Origin: Tenacibaculum finnmarkense genomovar ulcerans
GTDB taxonomy: Bacteria > Bacteroidota > Bacteroidia > Flavobacteriales > Flavobacteriaceae
NCBI RefSeq assembly: GCF_900239495.1
Contig: NZ_OENE01000023.1
Location: 60,157 to 124,156 of the forward strand
Reading direction: 5' to 3'
DNA: 64,000 nucleotides
The number at the start of each line of letters is the position of its first letter. Position 1 is the first letter of the stretch. Both the position numbers and the translations under genes were made by a program. Below are positions 17,706 to 25,861 of the stretch, in pieces. The notes below the pieces were generated by a model. The model was not told the DNA's origin. It ran no database searches and saw only the letters and a list, made by a program, of their open reading frames with translations.

Positions 17706-18372
17706 TTGAAATACTGTTTTTTCTTCGGTCGTCACTACTATTATTCTTTTTCAATGCCATTTTATATTCGACTAAAACAACGCTGATATCATCAATCATA
17801 TCATTTTTAAGTTCGGCTACAGAACTCATCGTATAACCAAATAAATTTTCGTTTTCTAAACTCTTAATGGTTGATTTACCTCTTCTTAAATTAAGTTCTT
17901 TATCAATAATATAGGCTTTTGGTGAATGAATATTTTTATCTAAAAGATTTGGAGTCTTAAAGCTTTCGTGTAAGGCTTGCATTTCTTCGGATGAAGCAAA
18001 AATAAAATCCCACCTGCTTAAATCAGTATTAACACTTAGCATTTTTTTCAGAGCTTCTATTTCTTCTTTCTGGCTTTTATCAACCAAAGAAATCATTTGA
18101 AAACTTACATAATTAGAAAACTTATTGTAAATTTTTTCCTTTAAGTTATACACTTCTCCTTTTGCCAAGGCGATGTCGTTTCCTAAAAAAGTAACTACCG
18201 ATACTCTTCTGTCAAAAGAAATACTTTTATCAATTAGCGAAATATCGATAACACTTTTAGATACGATTGGTAACTTTCCAAAATTATGCGTTCCTAATTG
18301 TAGTAATATATAAAACAATAATGGCACTATAAATAGTGCAAATAATACCGTAAATTTTTTAAAATTTTTCAT
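17692..18372 (-). CDS. Membrane-anchored SCO/thioredoxin-like protein without CxxxC
   Basis: A 226-residue protein with one N-terminal membrane helix (VLFALFIVPLLFYILLQL) and a periplasmic domain. VVTFLGNDIA, FIFASSEEMQALHESF and AYIIDKELNLRRG resemble an SCO-type thioredoxin fold, but no CxxxC or CxxC pair is present. It directly precedes sco with overlapping ends. It may be a non-catalytic SCO paralogue acting in oxidase assembly (inference). The start is the ATG at 18372, after a terminator-like hairpin. Confidence 0.75.
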   Translation of the reverse strand: MKNFKKFTVLFALFIVPLLFYILLQLGTHNFGKLPIVSKSVIDISLIDKSISFDRRVSVVTFLGNDIALAKGEVYNLKEKIYNKFSNYVSFQMISLVDKSQKEEIEALKKMLSVNTDLSRWDFIFASSEEMQALHESFKTPNLLDKNIHSPKAYIIDKELNLRRGKSTIKSLENENLFGYTMSSVAELKNDMIDDISVVLVEYKMALKKNNSSDDRRKNSISNEKK

Positions 18373-18402
18373 TTTAAATCTAATTCAGTTCTAATTAAAG
18401 TC

Positions 18403-18431
18403 AAAAAAAGGTGGTTAAAACCACCTTTTTT
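18403..18431. terminator. Hairpin between subunit IV gene and the SCO-like gene
   Basis: AAAAAAGGTGGTT and AACCACCTTTTTT pair perfectly. On the minus strand it follows the subunit IV stop, so it could end or attenuate the structural-gene part of the operon. Confidence 0.85.
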
Positions 18432-18448
18432 CTAAAAATTTTATTTGA

Positions 18449-18787
18449 TTACCATTTTACTAATGGCGCTAATGTTTCATGTAAATAATTACCTTCTATT
18501 AAAATAATAAATAGTAAATAAGAAACTAAAAATACCGCTGTCCAAACAATTGATCTTCTAAACCATGTTTTTTCGCCTTCTAAGTGCATAAATGCCCAAG
18601 CAATATAATATGCTTTAACAAGGGTTAAAATGATGAAAATCCAGTTTAACCAACTAGTACCTACTCCGTTTAAATGTAATGAATCTGGCTTAATAATACC
18701 TAGTATTACTTCTACAGTTGTCAGCATTGTTAAAATTGCTAAAACAATCCAGATTCTTTTTTTATTTGATTCGTGTGCGTGACCCAT
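18449..18787 (-). CDS. Cytochrome c oxidase subunit IV family protein
   Basis: A 112-residue protein with three membrane helices (about 12-28, 45-63 and 78-98). IFIILTLVKAYYIAWAFMHL is the family-typical second-helix pattern. It stabilises the heme-copper oxidase core. It lies 18 bases after the first subunit III gene, in the usual Bacteroidota order. Confidence 0.92.
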   Translation of the reverse strand: MGHAHESNKKRIWIVLAILTMLTTVEVILGIIKPDSLHLNGVGTSWLNWIFIILTLVKAYYIAWAFMHLEGEKTWFRRSIVWTAVFLVSYLLFIILIEGNYLHETLAPLVKW

Positions 18788-18805
18788 TTTAATATCGTTT
18801 TTTAA

Positions 18806-19819
18806 TTATACTAAATAGAAAAAGGTGAATACAAATACCCAAACTAAATCTACAAAGTGCCAATATAAACCTACTTTTTCAACCATTTCATAGTGTCCTC
18901 TACGTTCGTAAGTACCTAAAACTACATTGAAAAATATAATAATATTTAAGATAATTCCTGATAATACGTGAAAACCGTGGAAACCTGTAATAAAGAAAAA
19001 GAAATCTGCAAAAATAGGATTCCCATATTCATTTTCATGTAAATTAGCTCCTTCAACAACCTTGGTTATTAAAGGTAATTTAGCTAAACTTTCAGCTCTT
19101 GATAAAACTATTTTTTGCTTTGTAGCAAGGTCTAATTTTTCCGTTCTTATTAATAAAGAAGGATCTGCTTTAAAAGCTTCTTGAATTTGTGCTACTGAAT
19201 ACTCAGAAACTGTTGCTTCTTTTTCAAACCACAACCCGTTTTCACGTGTGTGCTGAATTCTATCATCTTTTCTTTGCGCGTGTACAAAATCAGCTAAAGC
19301 TATTTGATGATATTTAGGATTTCCTTCAGCATCAACACCATCTTGTTTTGCAAATTGCAAAATATGATTGTTAGTCGTTTTAACAGCTCCATAAGAACCG
19401 TTGATAAAGTTTTTCCACTCCCATGCTTGTGATCCTACGAAAATAATTCCGAAAATGATCGTTGCAAACATATACCAAGCAACTTTATTTTTTTTCTTTT
19501 GATGACCCGCATCAACCGCTAACACCATTGTTACTGATGATATGATTAAAATAAATGTCATTAAGGCTACATAATACATCGGTGCATGCACACCATGTAA
19601 GCCCGGAAAGTGAGTAAACACTTCATCGGCGATTGGCCATGAATCAATAAATTTAAAACGAGTTAATCCATAAGCGGCTAAAAAACCTGAAAAGGTTAAC
19701 GCATCTGAAACGATGAAAAACCACATCATCATTTTACCATAAGTAGCACCAAATGGTTTTTCACCACCGCCGCCCCAGGCTTCTTTCTTGTCAGAATTTA
19801 CAGCAATATTTGCTTCCAT
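18806..19819 (-). CDS. Cytochrome c oxidase subunit III, long form with hydrophilic insertion
   Basis: A 337-residue subunit III. The first helices are at about 28-50, 80-103 and 112-133; the last two are at about 268-295 and 310-337 (ITGFHGFHVLSG, GLYWHFVDLVWVFVF). Between the third and fourth lies a hydrophilic segment of about 125 residues (140-268) that is absent from the shorter paralogue next door. It follows the shorter subunit III gene after 56 bases. The insert is probably periplasmic or cytosolic and of unknown role; similar long forms occur in other Flavobacteriia from general knowledge. Confidence 0.93.
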   Translation of the reverse strand: MEANIAVNSDKKEAWGGGGEKPFGATYGKMMMWFFIVSDALTFSGFLAAYGLTRFKFIDSWPIADEVFTHFPGLHGVHAPMYYVALMTFILIISSVTMVLAVDAGHQKKKNKVAWYMFATIIFGIIFVGSQAWEWKNFINGSYGAVKTTNNHILQFAKQDGVDAEGNPKYHQIALADFVHAQRKDDRIQHTRENGLWFEKEATVSEYSVAQIQEAFKADPSLLIRTEKLDLATKQKIVLSRAESLAKLPLITKVVEGANLHENEYGNPIFADFFFFITGFHGFHVLSGIILNIIIFFNVVLGTYERRGHYEMVEKVGLYWHFVDLVWVFVFTFFYLV

Positions 19820-19875
19820 AAATCTTTTTTTGTTAATTTTTGTTAAAACAGTGTGCCAAAATTACGCAATTTTCA

Positions 19876-20460
19876 TCATCTTATGAAATAGAAAAAGAAA
19901 AATAGATAAATCCATAAAATATCTACAAAATGCCAGAAGATTCCACCTAACTCAAAGCCAAGCGTATCAGCTGATGAATATTTCTTTTTAAAATGATTAT
20001 AAATAACGACTAACAGTACAATTATACCCGCTAAAAGGTGTAAAATATGCATGAATGTTATCCCTAAAACAAACGAGGTAGAAACGGTACTTTCAGGTCC
20101 TGTAAAAAATAAACCTACAGCTCTTAATTCATTAAAACCTACATATTGGAACCATACAAAACCAATTCCTAAGACTAAAGTTGCCAACAAAAAGAGCAAC
20201 GATGCTTTTAAATTATCTTTTTTTAATAATAATTGCGATATTATTAAGGTAATACTACTTAGTATAATTAAAACGGTACTGATGTAAAATGCTTGTGGCA
20301 AATCAAAAGTAACCCAATCATCTCGTTTCTGACTTACCACGTAAGCACTTGTCAGCCCGGCAAAAAACATAGCCATACTAATCATCGAAATCCATAACAT
20401 TGGTTTAGCTGATTTTCTTTTACCAGCCCTTAATTCTTCTTGTAAAGTTTGTGCGCTCAT
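19876..20460 (-). CDS. Cytochrome c oxidase subunit III, short form
   Basis: A 194-residue protein with five membrane helices, FLAG-like first helix (MISMAMFFAGLTSAYVV), FMHILHLLAGIIVLL and the terminal GGIFWHFVDILWIYLF. It lacks the long hydrophilic insertion of the neighbouring paralogue. It begins 5 bases after the heme O synthase stop, so the two are cotranscribed. The core subunits I and II are not in this window. Confidence 0.94.
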   Translation of the reverse strand: MSAQTLQEELRAGKRKSAKPMLWISMISMAMFFAGLTSAYVVSQKRDDWVTFDLPQAFYISTVLIILSSITLIISQLLLKKDNLKASLLFLLATLVLGIGFVWFQYVGFNELRAVGLFFTGPESTVSTSFVLGITFMHILHLLAGIIVLLVVIYNHFKKKYSSADTLGFELGGIFWHFVDILWIYLFFFFYFIR

Positions 20461-20465
20461 TTTTA

Positions 20466-21368
20466 TTAGTGTAAAAATTTATCGACCACATAAATTATAG
20501 GTACGATTGTTATATAAAAAACACTGGCTAACATTAATTTTCGTGCGTCAGTATTTTTTTCTGATTTATATAATTGAAAAGCATAATACAACATTAACAC
20601 TCCTAATAATGATACTATTACAGCGGTTAATGGATAAATATAAAAGTTACCTGTTACTTTTAACACCGGTGCTACCGACATTAAAATCATAATACAGGTA
20701 TAAAAAATTATTTGGATAACTGCTCCTTTGTCTTTTTTATCCATAGGAAGCATGTGTAAGCCTGCTTTATTATACTCTTCAAATTGCAACCAACCAATTG
20801 CCCAAAAATGAGGAAATTGCCAGAAAAACTGAATCATAAATAAAAATCCTGCTTCAATACCAAAATGACCTGTTGCAGCAACCCAACCTAACATAAAAGG
20901 AATCGCTCCAGGAATCGCACCTACAAATACAGCCAAAGGTGTTACGGCTTTTAAAGGCGTGTAAGCACTGGTGTATAAAAAAATAGAGACCGCTCCAAAC
21001 AAAGCGCATTTAGGATCAATGGCGTATAAAACACCAATACCGACTATGGTAAAAATAATCGCAATAGTTAATGCTACAGTTGTACTCATTCTGCCTGCTG
21101 GTAAAGGACGATCTTTAGTACGCTGCATTAAAGCATCAATATCTTTTTCAATTACTTGATTAAAAGCATTTGACGCTCCTACCATTAAATAACCTCCAAA
21201 GGCTAGTAAAAGTACAATGGTATAATCGATTGTTTCAGCCCCTAATAAGTACCCAGTAATAGAAGTAAAAACAACACTTATAGACAAACCTACTTTGGTT
21301 AATTGTTTAAAATCATTGAACAATGATTTTAAAGATACTTTATTATGTACGGGTGATTTTGAATTCAA
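20466..21368 (-). CDS. cyoE: Protoheme IX farnesyltransferase (heme O synthase)
   Basis: A 300-residue UbiA-type prenyltransferase making heme O for the oxidase. The first Asp-rich prenyl-binding motif is NAFNQVIEKDIDALMQRTKD (near 65-84), with the family block RPLPAGRMS after it. A second motif region FWAIGWLQFEEYNKAG is near 190. Eight to nine membrane helices are visible. The start appears to be a TTG at 21368; no in-frame ATG is available. First gene of the oxidase operon. Confidence 0.96.
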   Translation of the reverse strand: MNSKSPVHNKVSLKSLFNDFKQLTKVGLSISVVFTSITGYLLGAETIDYTIVLLLAFGGYLMVGASNAFNQVIEKDIDALMQRTKDRPLPAGRMSTTVALTIAIIFTIVGIGVLYAIDPKCALFGAVSIFLYTSAYTPLKAVTPLAVFVGAIPGAIPFMLGWVAATGHFGIEAGFLFMIQFFWQFPHFWAIGWLQFEEYNKAGLHMLPMDKKDKGAVIQIIFYTCIMILMSVAPVLKVTGNFYIYPLTAVIVSLLGVLMLYYAFQLYKSEKNTDARKLMLASVFYITIVPIIYVVDKFLH

Positions 21369-21390
21369 TGCGATGGTTATTTTATTTTTG

Positions 21391-21398
21391 CAAAGATA
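21391..21398 (-). promoter_or_regulatory. Promoter -7 element of the oxidase operon
   Basis: Minus-strand TATCTTTG, an exact TAnnTTTG match, 23 bases before the cyoE start. Confidence 0.65.
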
Positions 21399-21490
21399 TT
21401 TCTTTCTTACTTAACGACCATAAAAAAGGGGGCTAATTGAAATATTTTAAAAAAAAATGAAAAAAGTTTTTTTTATCTAATAAAAGGTTG

Positions 21491-21498
21491 TAGATTTG
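21491..21498 (+). promoter_or_regulatory. Promoter -7 element of the tRNA cluster
   Basis: TAGATTTG matches TAnnTTTG and lies 50 bases before tRNA-Gly. It would drive the three-tRNA transcript. Confidence 0.6.
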
Positions 21499-21548
21499 CA
21501 CCCGCATTGCAACACATGCAAACGATCTTTAAAATAATTTTTGACTAC

Positions 21549-21620
21549 GCGAAAGTAGCTCAGGGGTAGAGCATCACCTTGCCAAGGTGGGGGTCGCGGG
21601 TTCAAATCCCGTCTTTCGCT
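21549..21620 (+). tRNA. tRNA-Gly (anticodon GCC)
   Basis: A 72-nt cloverleaf. The acceptor GCGAAAG pairs with CTTTCGC, the D arm is GCTCAGGGGTAGAGC, the anticodon loop CTTGCCAAG reads GCC, and the T arm is GCGGGTTCAAATCCCGT. CCA is not encoded. It is followed by two tRNA-Leu genes. Confidence 0.97.
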
Positions 21621-21670
21621 CTGAGACTTTCTTAAAAAATATTCCAATTTGATTGATTACAATCAAACAC

Positions 21671-21754
21671 GCTGAAGTGGTGGAATTGGTAGACACGTTG
21701 GACTTAAAATCCAATGGCCTTTGGGCCGTGCGGGTTCAAGTCCCGCCTTCAGTA
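21671..21754 (+). tRNA. tRNA-Leu (anticodon UAA), first copy
   Basis: An 84-nt class II tRNA with the anticodon loop ACTTAAAAT (UAA) and a long variable arm, GGCCTTTGGGCC. The T arm is GCGGGTTCAAGTCCCGC. The acceptor begins with a G-U pair. A small hairpin terminator follows. Confidence 0.97.
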
Positions 21755-21759
21755 CTAAG

Positions 21760-21779
21760 CCTCGCTTTTATTAGCGAGG
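21760..21779 (+). terminator. Hairpin between the two tRNA-Leu(UAA) genes
   Basis: CCTCGC pairs with GCGAGG around TTTTATTA and is followed by TTTATTTT. It may be a weak terminator or processing site. Confidence 0.6.
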
Positions 21780-21824
21780 TTTATTTTAAGAAAGAGTCAA
21801 AAAATTAAATATAAAAATCCACTT

Positions 21825-21908
21825 GCTGAAGTGGTGGAATTGGTAGACACGTTGGACTTAAAATCCAATGACCCTTGGGTCGTGCGGGTTCAAGTCCCGC
21901 CTTCAGTA
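21825..21908 (+). tRNA. tRNA-Leu (anticodon UAA), second copy
   Basis: Identical to the first copy except for the variable arm (ACCCTTGGGT in place of GGCCTTTGGGCC), where the stem pairing is kept. It is a tandem duplicate with compensatory change. Confidence 0.97.
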
Positions 21909-21910
21909 CT

Positions 21911-21942
21911 AAGCCTTAACATTTATTTGTTAAGGCTTTTTT
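21911..21942 (+). terminator. Terminator of the tRNA cluster
   Basis: AAGCCTTAACA pairs with TGTTAAGGCTT and is followed by a T run. Confidence 0.88.
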
Positions 21943-22087
21943 ATTGTCTTTTATTTAAATGATTGAAAGTTGAAAGTTTATCAATTTAATTACCAATAAA
22001 TTTCAAACAGCTTCTTACATCTCACGTTTTTTTTAACAAAAAAATATCAAAAAGTAACCGTAAATTTGTTTTCTTAAATCATCAAAA

Positions 22088-22903
22088 ATGAAAAAACAAC
22101 ACTTACAAGAAACCACTACATATTTAATCGATAACGGAATTACAAACCCCGAAATAGGAATTGTTTTAGGAACAGGACTTGGGAAATTAATCAACGAAAT
22201 TGATATTGAAAAAGAAATTTTATATGCCGATATTCCTCATTTTCCACAAGCAACAGTTGAATCTCATTCAGGGAAATTAATTTATGGAACTTTATCAGGA
22301 AAAAAAGTACTTGTAATGGCGGGGCGTTTTCATGTTTATGAAGGTTATAATTTATGGGAAGTTACCTACGGAATTAGAACAATGCACAGCTTAGGAATTA
22401 AAAACTTACTAATTTCAAACGCCGCTGGAGCAATTAATTTAACCTATAAAAAAGGCGATTTAATGCTTTTAGAAGACCATTTAAACTTACAAGGCGGTTC
22501 TCCCCTAGCTTTTAAAGGTGCTAAAAATTTCGGTAATATTTTTGCAGATATGCTTGAACCATATTCTAAAAAAATCAATAATTTATTAAAAGAAATTGCA
22601 AGTAATAATAGCATAGAATTACATGAAGGAATGTATGCAAGTGTTGTAGGTCCGCAATTAGAAACTAGAGCAGAATACCGAATGTTACAAATTTTAGAAG
22701 CAGATGCTGTAGGGATGAGTACCGTTCCTGAAGTGATTGTAGCAAAGCAATTAAACCTTCCTTGTGCTGCTATTTCTGTTTTAACCGATGAGTGTGATCC
22801 TAAAAATTTACAGCCTGTAAATATTGCTGATATTATTGCTGTGGCGGGTAAAGCAGAACCAAAAATGATTGTATTATTTAAAGAATTAATCGCTAAATTA
22901 TAA
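22088..22903 (+). CDS. punA: Purine-nucleoside phosphorylase
   Basis: A 271-residue enzyme of the trimeric PNP/MTAP family that phosphorolyses purine nucleosides for salvage. Visible are the phosphate-binding GIVLGTGLG (near 24), the His-containing AGRFHVYEGY, NAAGAIN (near 115), and the purine-site block YASVVGPQLETRAE with VGMSTVPEVIVA. The start is the ATG at 22088, after AT-rich DNA; a strong terminator lies 60 bases past the stop. Confidence 0.96.
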   Translation: MKKQHLQETTTYLIDNGITNPEIGIVLGTGLGKLINEIDIEKEILYADIPHFPQATVESHSGKLIYGTLSGKKVLVMAGRFHVYEGYNLWEVTYGIRTMHSLGIKNLLISNAAGAINLTYKKGDLMLLEDHLNLQGGSPLAFKGAKNFGNIFADMLEPYSKKINNLLKEIASNNSIELHEGMYASVVGPQLETRAEYRMLQILEADAVGMSTVPEVIVAKQLNLPCAAISVLTDECDPKNLQPVNIADIIAVAGKAEPKMIVLFKELIAKL

Positions 22904-22963
22904 TCTTATTTATAAATAAGCGCTATTAAATGAATAGTAGCTAGCATTAAAAGTATTGATAAA

Positions 22964-22998
22964 AAAAATAGCCTTGAAATAAATCAAGGCTATTTTTA
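22964..22998. terminator. Bidirectional terminator between punA and the dipeptidase gene
   Basis: AAAAATAGCCTTGA and TCAAGGCTATTTTT pair perfectly; the genes converge. Confidence 0.9.
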
Positions 22999-23013
22999 TA
23001 ATTAAAAGATATT

Positions 23014-24402
23014 TTACTTTGATAATTCGGTGAAATACTCATAAAAATAAGGAATTGTTTCAATTCCTTTTAGGTAATTCCAAACACCAAAATGTTCGTT
23101 TGGCGAATGAATGGCATCCGAATTTAATCCGAAGCCCATTAAAATACTTTTACTATTTAATTCTTCTTCAAACAAAGAAACAATAGGAATACTTCCTCCA
23201 CTACGTTGCGGAATTGGCGCTTTCCCAAAGGTTTTTGTATAAGCTTTACTTGCCGATTTATAACCAATATTGTCAATTGGCGTAACATAACCATGCCCTC
23301 CGTGATGCGGAGTTACTTTTACTGTAACCGAATCTGGAGCTAAACTTTTAAAGTACGTAGTAAACTTCTCTGTAATTTCATCAGGAGTTTGGTGTGGTAC
23401 CAAACGCATAGAAATTTTGGCATAAGCTTTTGACGCAATTACCGTTTTTGCACCTTCGCCAGTATAGCCTCCCCAAATTCCATTTACATCTAAAGTTGGG
23501 CGGATTGAGTTACGTTCGTTTGTCGTATAGCCTTGTTCACCATGTACTTCTTTAATATCTAAAGCTTCTTTGTAAGCTTCTATCGAAAAAGGAGCTTTCG
23601 CCATTTCTGCACGCTCTTCCAAACTTAATTCTTCTACATTATCGTAAAAACCAGGAATCGTAATTTGGTTTTTATCGTCTTGTAAAGAAGCGATCATTTT
23701 TGTTAATATATTTATAGGATTTGCCACAGCTCCACCATATAAACCTGAATGTAAATCTCTATTAGGACCTGTAACCTCAACCTCTACGTAACTCAATCCT
23801 CGTAAACCTGTAGTAATAGAAGGTACATCTTTGGCTATCATTCCTGTATCAGAAATTAAAATAACATCGTTGGCTAATTTTTCTTTATTTCTAGGAACAA
23901 ACCAAGCTAAACTCTCTGAACCAACTTCCTCTTCACCTTCAATCATAAATTTAACATTACAAGGTAAATTCCCTGTATTTGTCATGTATTCTAGCGCTTT
24001 TACGTGCATATACATCTGTCCTTTATCATCACAAGCACCACGAGCAAAAATTGCTCCTTCAGGATGAATATCTGTTTTTTTAATAACAGGCTCAAACGGT
24101 GGCGAAGTCCATAATTCGATAGGATCGGCTGGTTGTACATCATAATGACCATACACCAAAATAGTTGGTAAGCTAGAATCGATTATTTTTTCACCATAAA
24201 TAATAGGATATCCTGGAGTTTCACAAATTTCTACTTTATCGCAACCTGCTTTTTCCAAGCTTTCTTTTACAAAGTCAGCAGTATTTAACACGTCCTTTTT
24301 GTAGGCAGGATCGGCACTTACTGAAGGTATTTTTAATAAATCGATAAGTTCATTTATAAACCTATCTTTATGTTGCTCAATGTATTTTTGTACGTTTTCC
24401 AT
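23014..24402 (-). CDS. M20 family dipeptidase
   Basis: A 462-residue zinc peptidase of the M20 family (CNDP-like). Metal ligands are visible in VYGHYDVQPADP (near 85), ARGACDDKGQ (near 120), the catalytic Glu pair in MIEGEEEVGSES (near 155) and SDTGMIA. A dimerisation (lid) domain follows with RDLHSGLYGGAV. The C-terminal His ligand lies in SDAIHSPNEHFG. No signal peptide, so likely cytosolic peptide turnover. It is monocistronic. Confidence 0.95.
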   Translation of the reverse strand: MENVQKYIEQHKDRFINELIDLLKIPSVSADPAYKKDVLNTADFVKESLEKAGCDKVEICETPGYPIIYGEKIIDSSLPTILVYGHYDVQPADPIELWTSPPFEPVIKKTDIHPEGAIFARGACDDKGQMYMHVKALEYMTNTGNLPCNVKFMIEGEEEVGSESLAWFVPRNKEKLANDVILISDTGMIAKDVPSITTGLRGLSYVEVEVTGPNRDLHSGLYGGAVANPINILTKMIASLQDDKNQITIPGFYDNVEELSLEERAEMAKAPFSIEAYKEALDIKEVHGEQGYTTNERNSIRPTLDVNGIWGGYTGEGAKTVIASKAYAKISMRLVPHQTPDEITEKFTTYFKSLAPDSVTVKVTPHHGGHGYVTPIDNIGYKSASKAYTKTFGKAPIPQRSGGSIPIVSLFEEELNSKSILMGFGLNSDAIHSPNEHFGVWNYLKGIETIPYFYEYFTELSK

Positions 24403-24452
24403 CTGTTGTTATTTAATATCTCACAAAAATAATAAATTTTTGGTGCTTCTGC

Positions 24453-24482
24453 TTTGTAGTTTCGAAGTATTGTTTATATTTG
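24453..24482 (+). promoter_or_regulatory. Promoter of tRNA-Leu(UAG)
   Basis: TTTG at 24453-24456 and TATATTTG at 24475-24482 are separated by 18 bases. This is a textbook Bacteroidota -33/-7 promoter and lies 21 bases before the tRNA. Confidence 0.85.
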
Positions 24483-24503
24483 CACCCACAATTACCTAGG
24501 TAC

Positions 24504-24585
24504 GCGGGCGTGGTGGAATTGGTAGACACGCTAGACTTAGGATCTAGTGCCGCAAGGTGTGAGAGTTCGAGTCTCTCTGCCCGTA
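24504..24585 (+). tRNA. tRNA-Leu (anticodon UAG)
   Basis: An 82-nt class II tRNA. The anticodon stem CTAGA/TCTAG encloses CTTAGGA (UAG), the variable arm is TGCCGCAAGGTGT, and the T arm is GAGAGTTCGAGTCTCTC. The acceptor pairs GCGGGCG with TGCCCGT. Its 3' part is the left end of a 102-bp direct repeat (24535-24636 and 26288-26389). Confidence 0.97.
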
Positions 24586-24636
24586 CTTCAATTAAAAAAC
24601 CCTTAATTCTTTCGAATTAAGGGTTTTTTGTTGGTT
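24535..24636 (+). repeat. Direct repeat, left copy: tRNA-Leu(UAG) 3' part plus terminator
   Basis: 102 bp that match 26288-26389 with five substitutions and no gaps. It includes the anticodon-to-3' end of the tRNA and its terminator. It marks the left end of a candidate integrated element of about 1.65 kb. Confidence 0.9.
24594..24629 (+). terminator. Terminator of tRNA-Leu(UAG)
   Basis: AAAAAACCCTTAATTC pairs perfectly with GAATTAAGGGTTTTTT. The same hairpin recurs at 26348-26382 as part of the direct repeat. Confidence 0.92.
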
Positions 24637-24783
24637 GAAATAGTTTTTTTAACCCGAGAATATAATCAAATTATCTGCGATTAAATTATTATTGAATAAA
24701 ACTTAAAAAGGCATTATTTTTAAAGAATTTGTAATTTTAAGCAAAAAAACAATATATATATATTCGTGAAAAACTTAAAAGAT

Positions 24784-25357
24784 ATGAGGGTTAGGATTAA
24801 AAACACGGTAAACTTATTAAAATTAGGGCTTCTTTTATTTGGATGTTCCTTGTTATGGAATTGTAATGATGAAATTAATATTTCACAAGAAAAAGATACA
24901 GAACAAGTAAACAAAGCAAAAATAGAAATAGTTTCTTTTGATGCTTTTCCTAAAGAACTTAAAAATAAAATATTTTCACTATCTAAAACAGCATATAGAG
25001 GAAAAGGTGCTACTTTAAAAAAGGAAGCCTTAAATCGTTTTTTTAAACCTGAAGCAACTATTGTTACCAGTAGAAATGGAATTAAAACATATTCATTACA
25101 CTTAAAAAAGGAGACGAATATTAACGTTTTTTTAAAACAAGAATTTTCAAATGAATTAAGAGGTTTTTGTAAATACTAAAAATAGAATTGGAGCATACAA
25201 GACTCCTAAACCAGGAGTTATTATTGCTAATATGGATAATGGAGATTACATCATTTATAGAACCTTTTCTGCTTCTGGCTTTCCAGCAACATTAGAGTTT
25301 AATTTTTCTAAATTGTTAATTAATAAAAGACCTGCAATTATTAAATTCACTAAATAG
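24784..25357 (+). pseudogene. Lipoprotein with toxin-like C-terminus, interrupted by a frameshift
   Basis: The ATG at 24784 opens MRVRIKNTVNLLK with a lipoprotein signal ending LLWNC (Cys at residue 27). A GTG at 24766 is also in frame but lies in a conserved leader. The mature N-terminus (VSFDAFPKELKNKIF, IVTSRNGIKTYSLHLKKE) runs to a stop at 25179. Removing one T from the TTTTT run near 25166 continues the reading as FVNTKNRIGAYKTPKPG, DNGDYIIYRTFS and KRPAIIKFTK to a TAG at 25357, one base before the next gene. I infer a lipoprotein carrying a small variable C-terminal domain, now frameshifted (or a homopolymer sequencing error). No named family is recognised. Confidence 0.65.
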
Positions 25358-25358
25358 A

Positions 25359-25787
25359 ATGGAAAATATAAATATTTTTGAAGAAAAATACTCTTTTGCT
25401 GTTACATCTGAAATTGTCGAATATTTACCTCATTTATTCTACATAGAAGACCATGAAGATCAATCTATATTAAAAAATAGAACTCTTCATATTTTGAAAA
25501 AAGTATTAGACCTAGATATTCTAGAAGTAATTGAATGGATAGCAAAACCTGAATTGGAAAACAAAAATTTAACAACAGATGAAATCATCAAACATATTGA
25601 TGAAATTTGGTTTGAAGGTGCTGAATTTCCAGATTTCTATGCAATGGTTGAATTTGGATCAACAAAATGGTATAAATCAAAATTAAACGAATTAGGTTTA
25701 ACACATGATATAACTGATTGGGATTTGTTTGTTAGAAATAAAATTGGAGATTTAGAAAAATGGATAAAAGAAAACAGGCCTAAATAA
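25359..25787 (+). CDS. Acidic small protein, candidate immunity partner
   Basis: A 142-residue, strongly acidic, Trp-containing soluble protein without signal peptide (FEEKYSFAVTSEIVEYLPHL, WFEGAEFPDFYAMVEFG, WKY-poor C-terminus IGDLEKWIKENR). The ATG at 25359 begins one base after the stop of the frameshifted gene, so the two would be translationally coupled. Small acidic proteins directly after a variable C-terminal domain are typical of immunity proteins; this is inference from layout only. Confidence 0.65.
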   Translation: MENINIFEEKYSFAVTSEIVEYLPHLFYIEDHEDQSILKNRTLHILKKVLDLDILEVIEWIAKPELENKNLTTDEIIKHIDEIWFEGAEFPDFYAMVEFGSTKWYKSKLNELGLTHDITDWDLFVRNKIGDLEKWIKENRPK

Positions 25788-25814
25788 AATATAAATTATA
25801 ACCACACATATAAA

Positions 25815-25861
25815 AAACAGCAGTTAAATCTAAATTATGACGTTTACTTTAATTGCTGTTT
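25815..25861 (+). terminator. Terminator of the lipoprotein cassette
   Basis: AAACAGCAGTTAAA pairs with TTTAATTGCTGTTT (one mismatch) over a 19-base loop. A similar GCAGTTAA hairpin ends the second cassette at 33392-33425. Confidence 0.75.
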
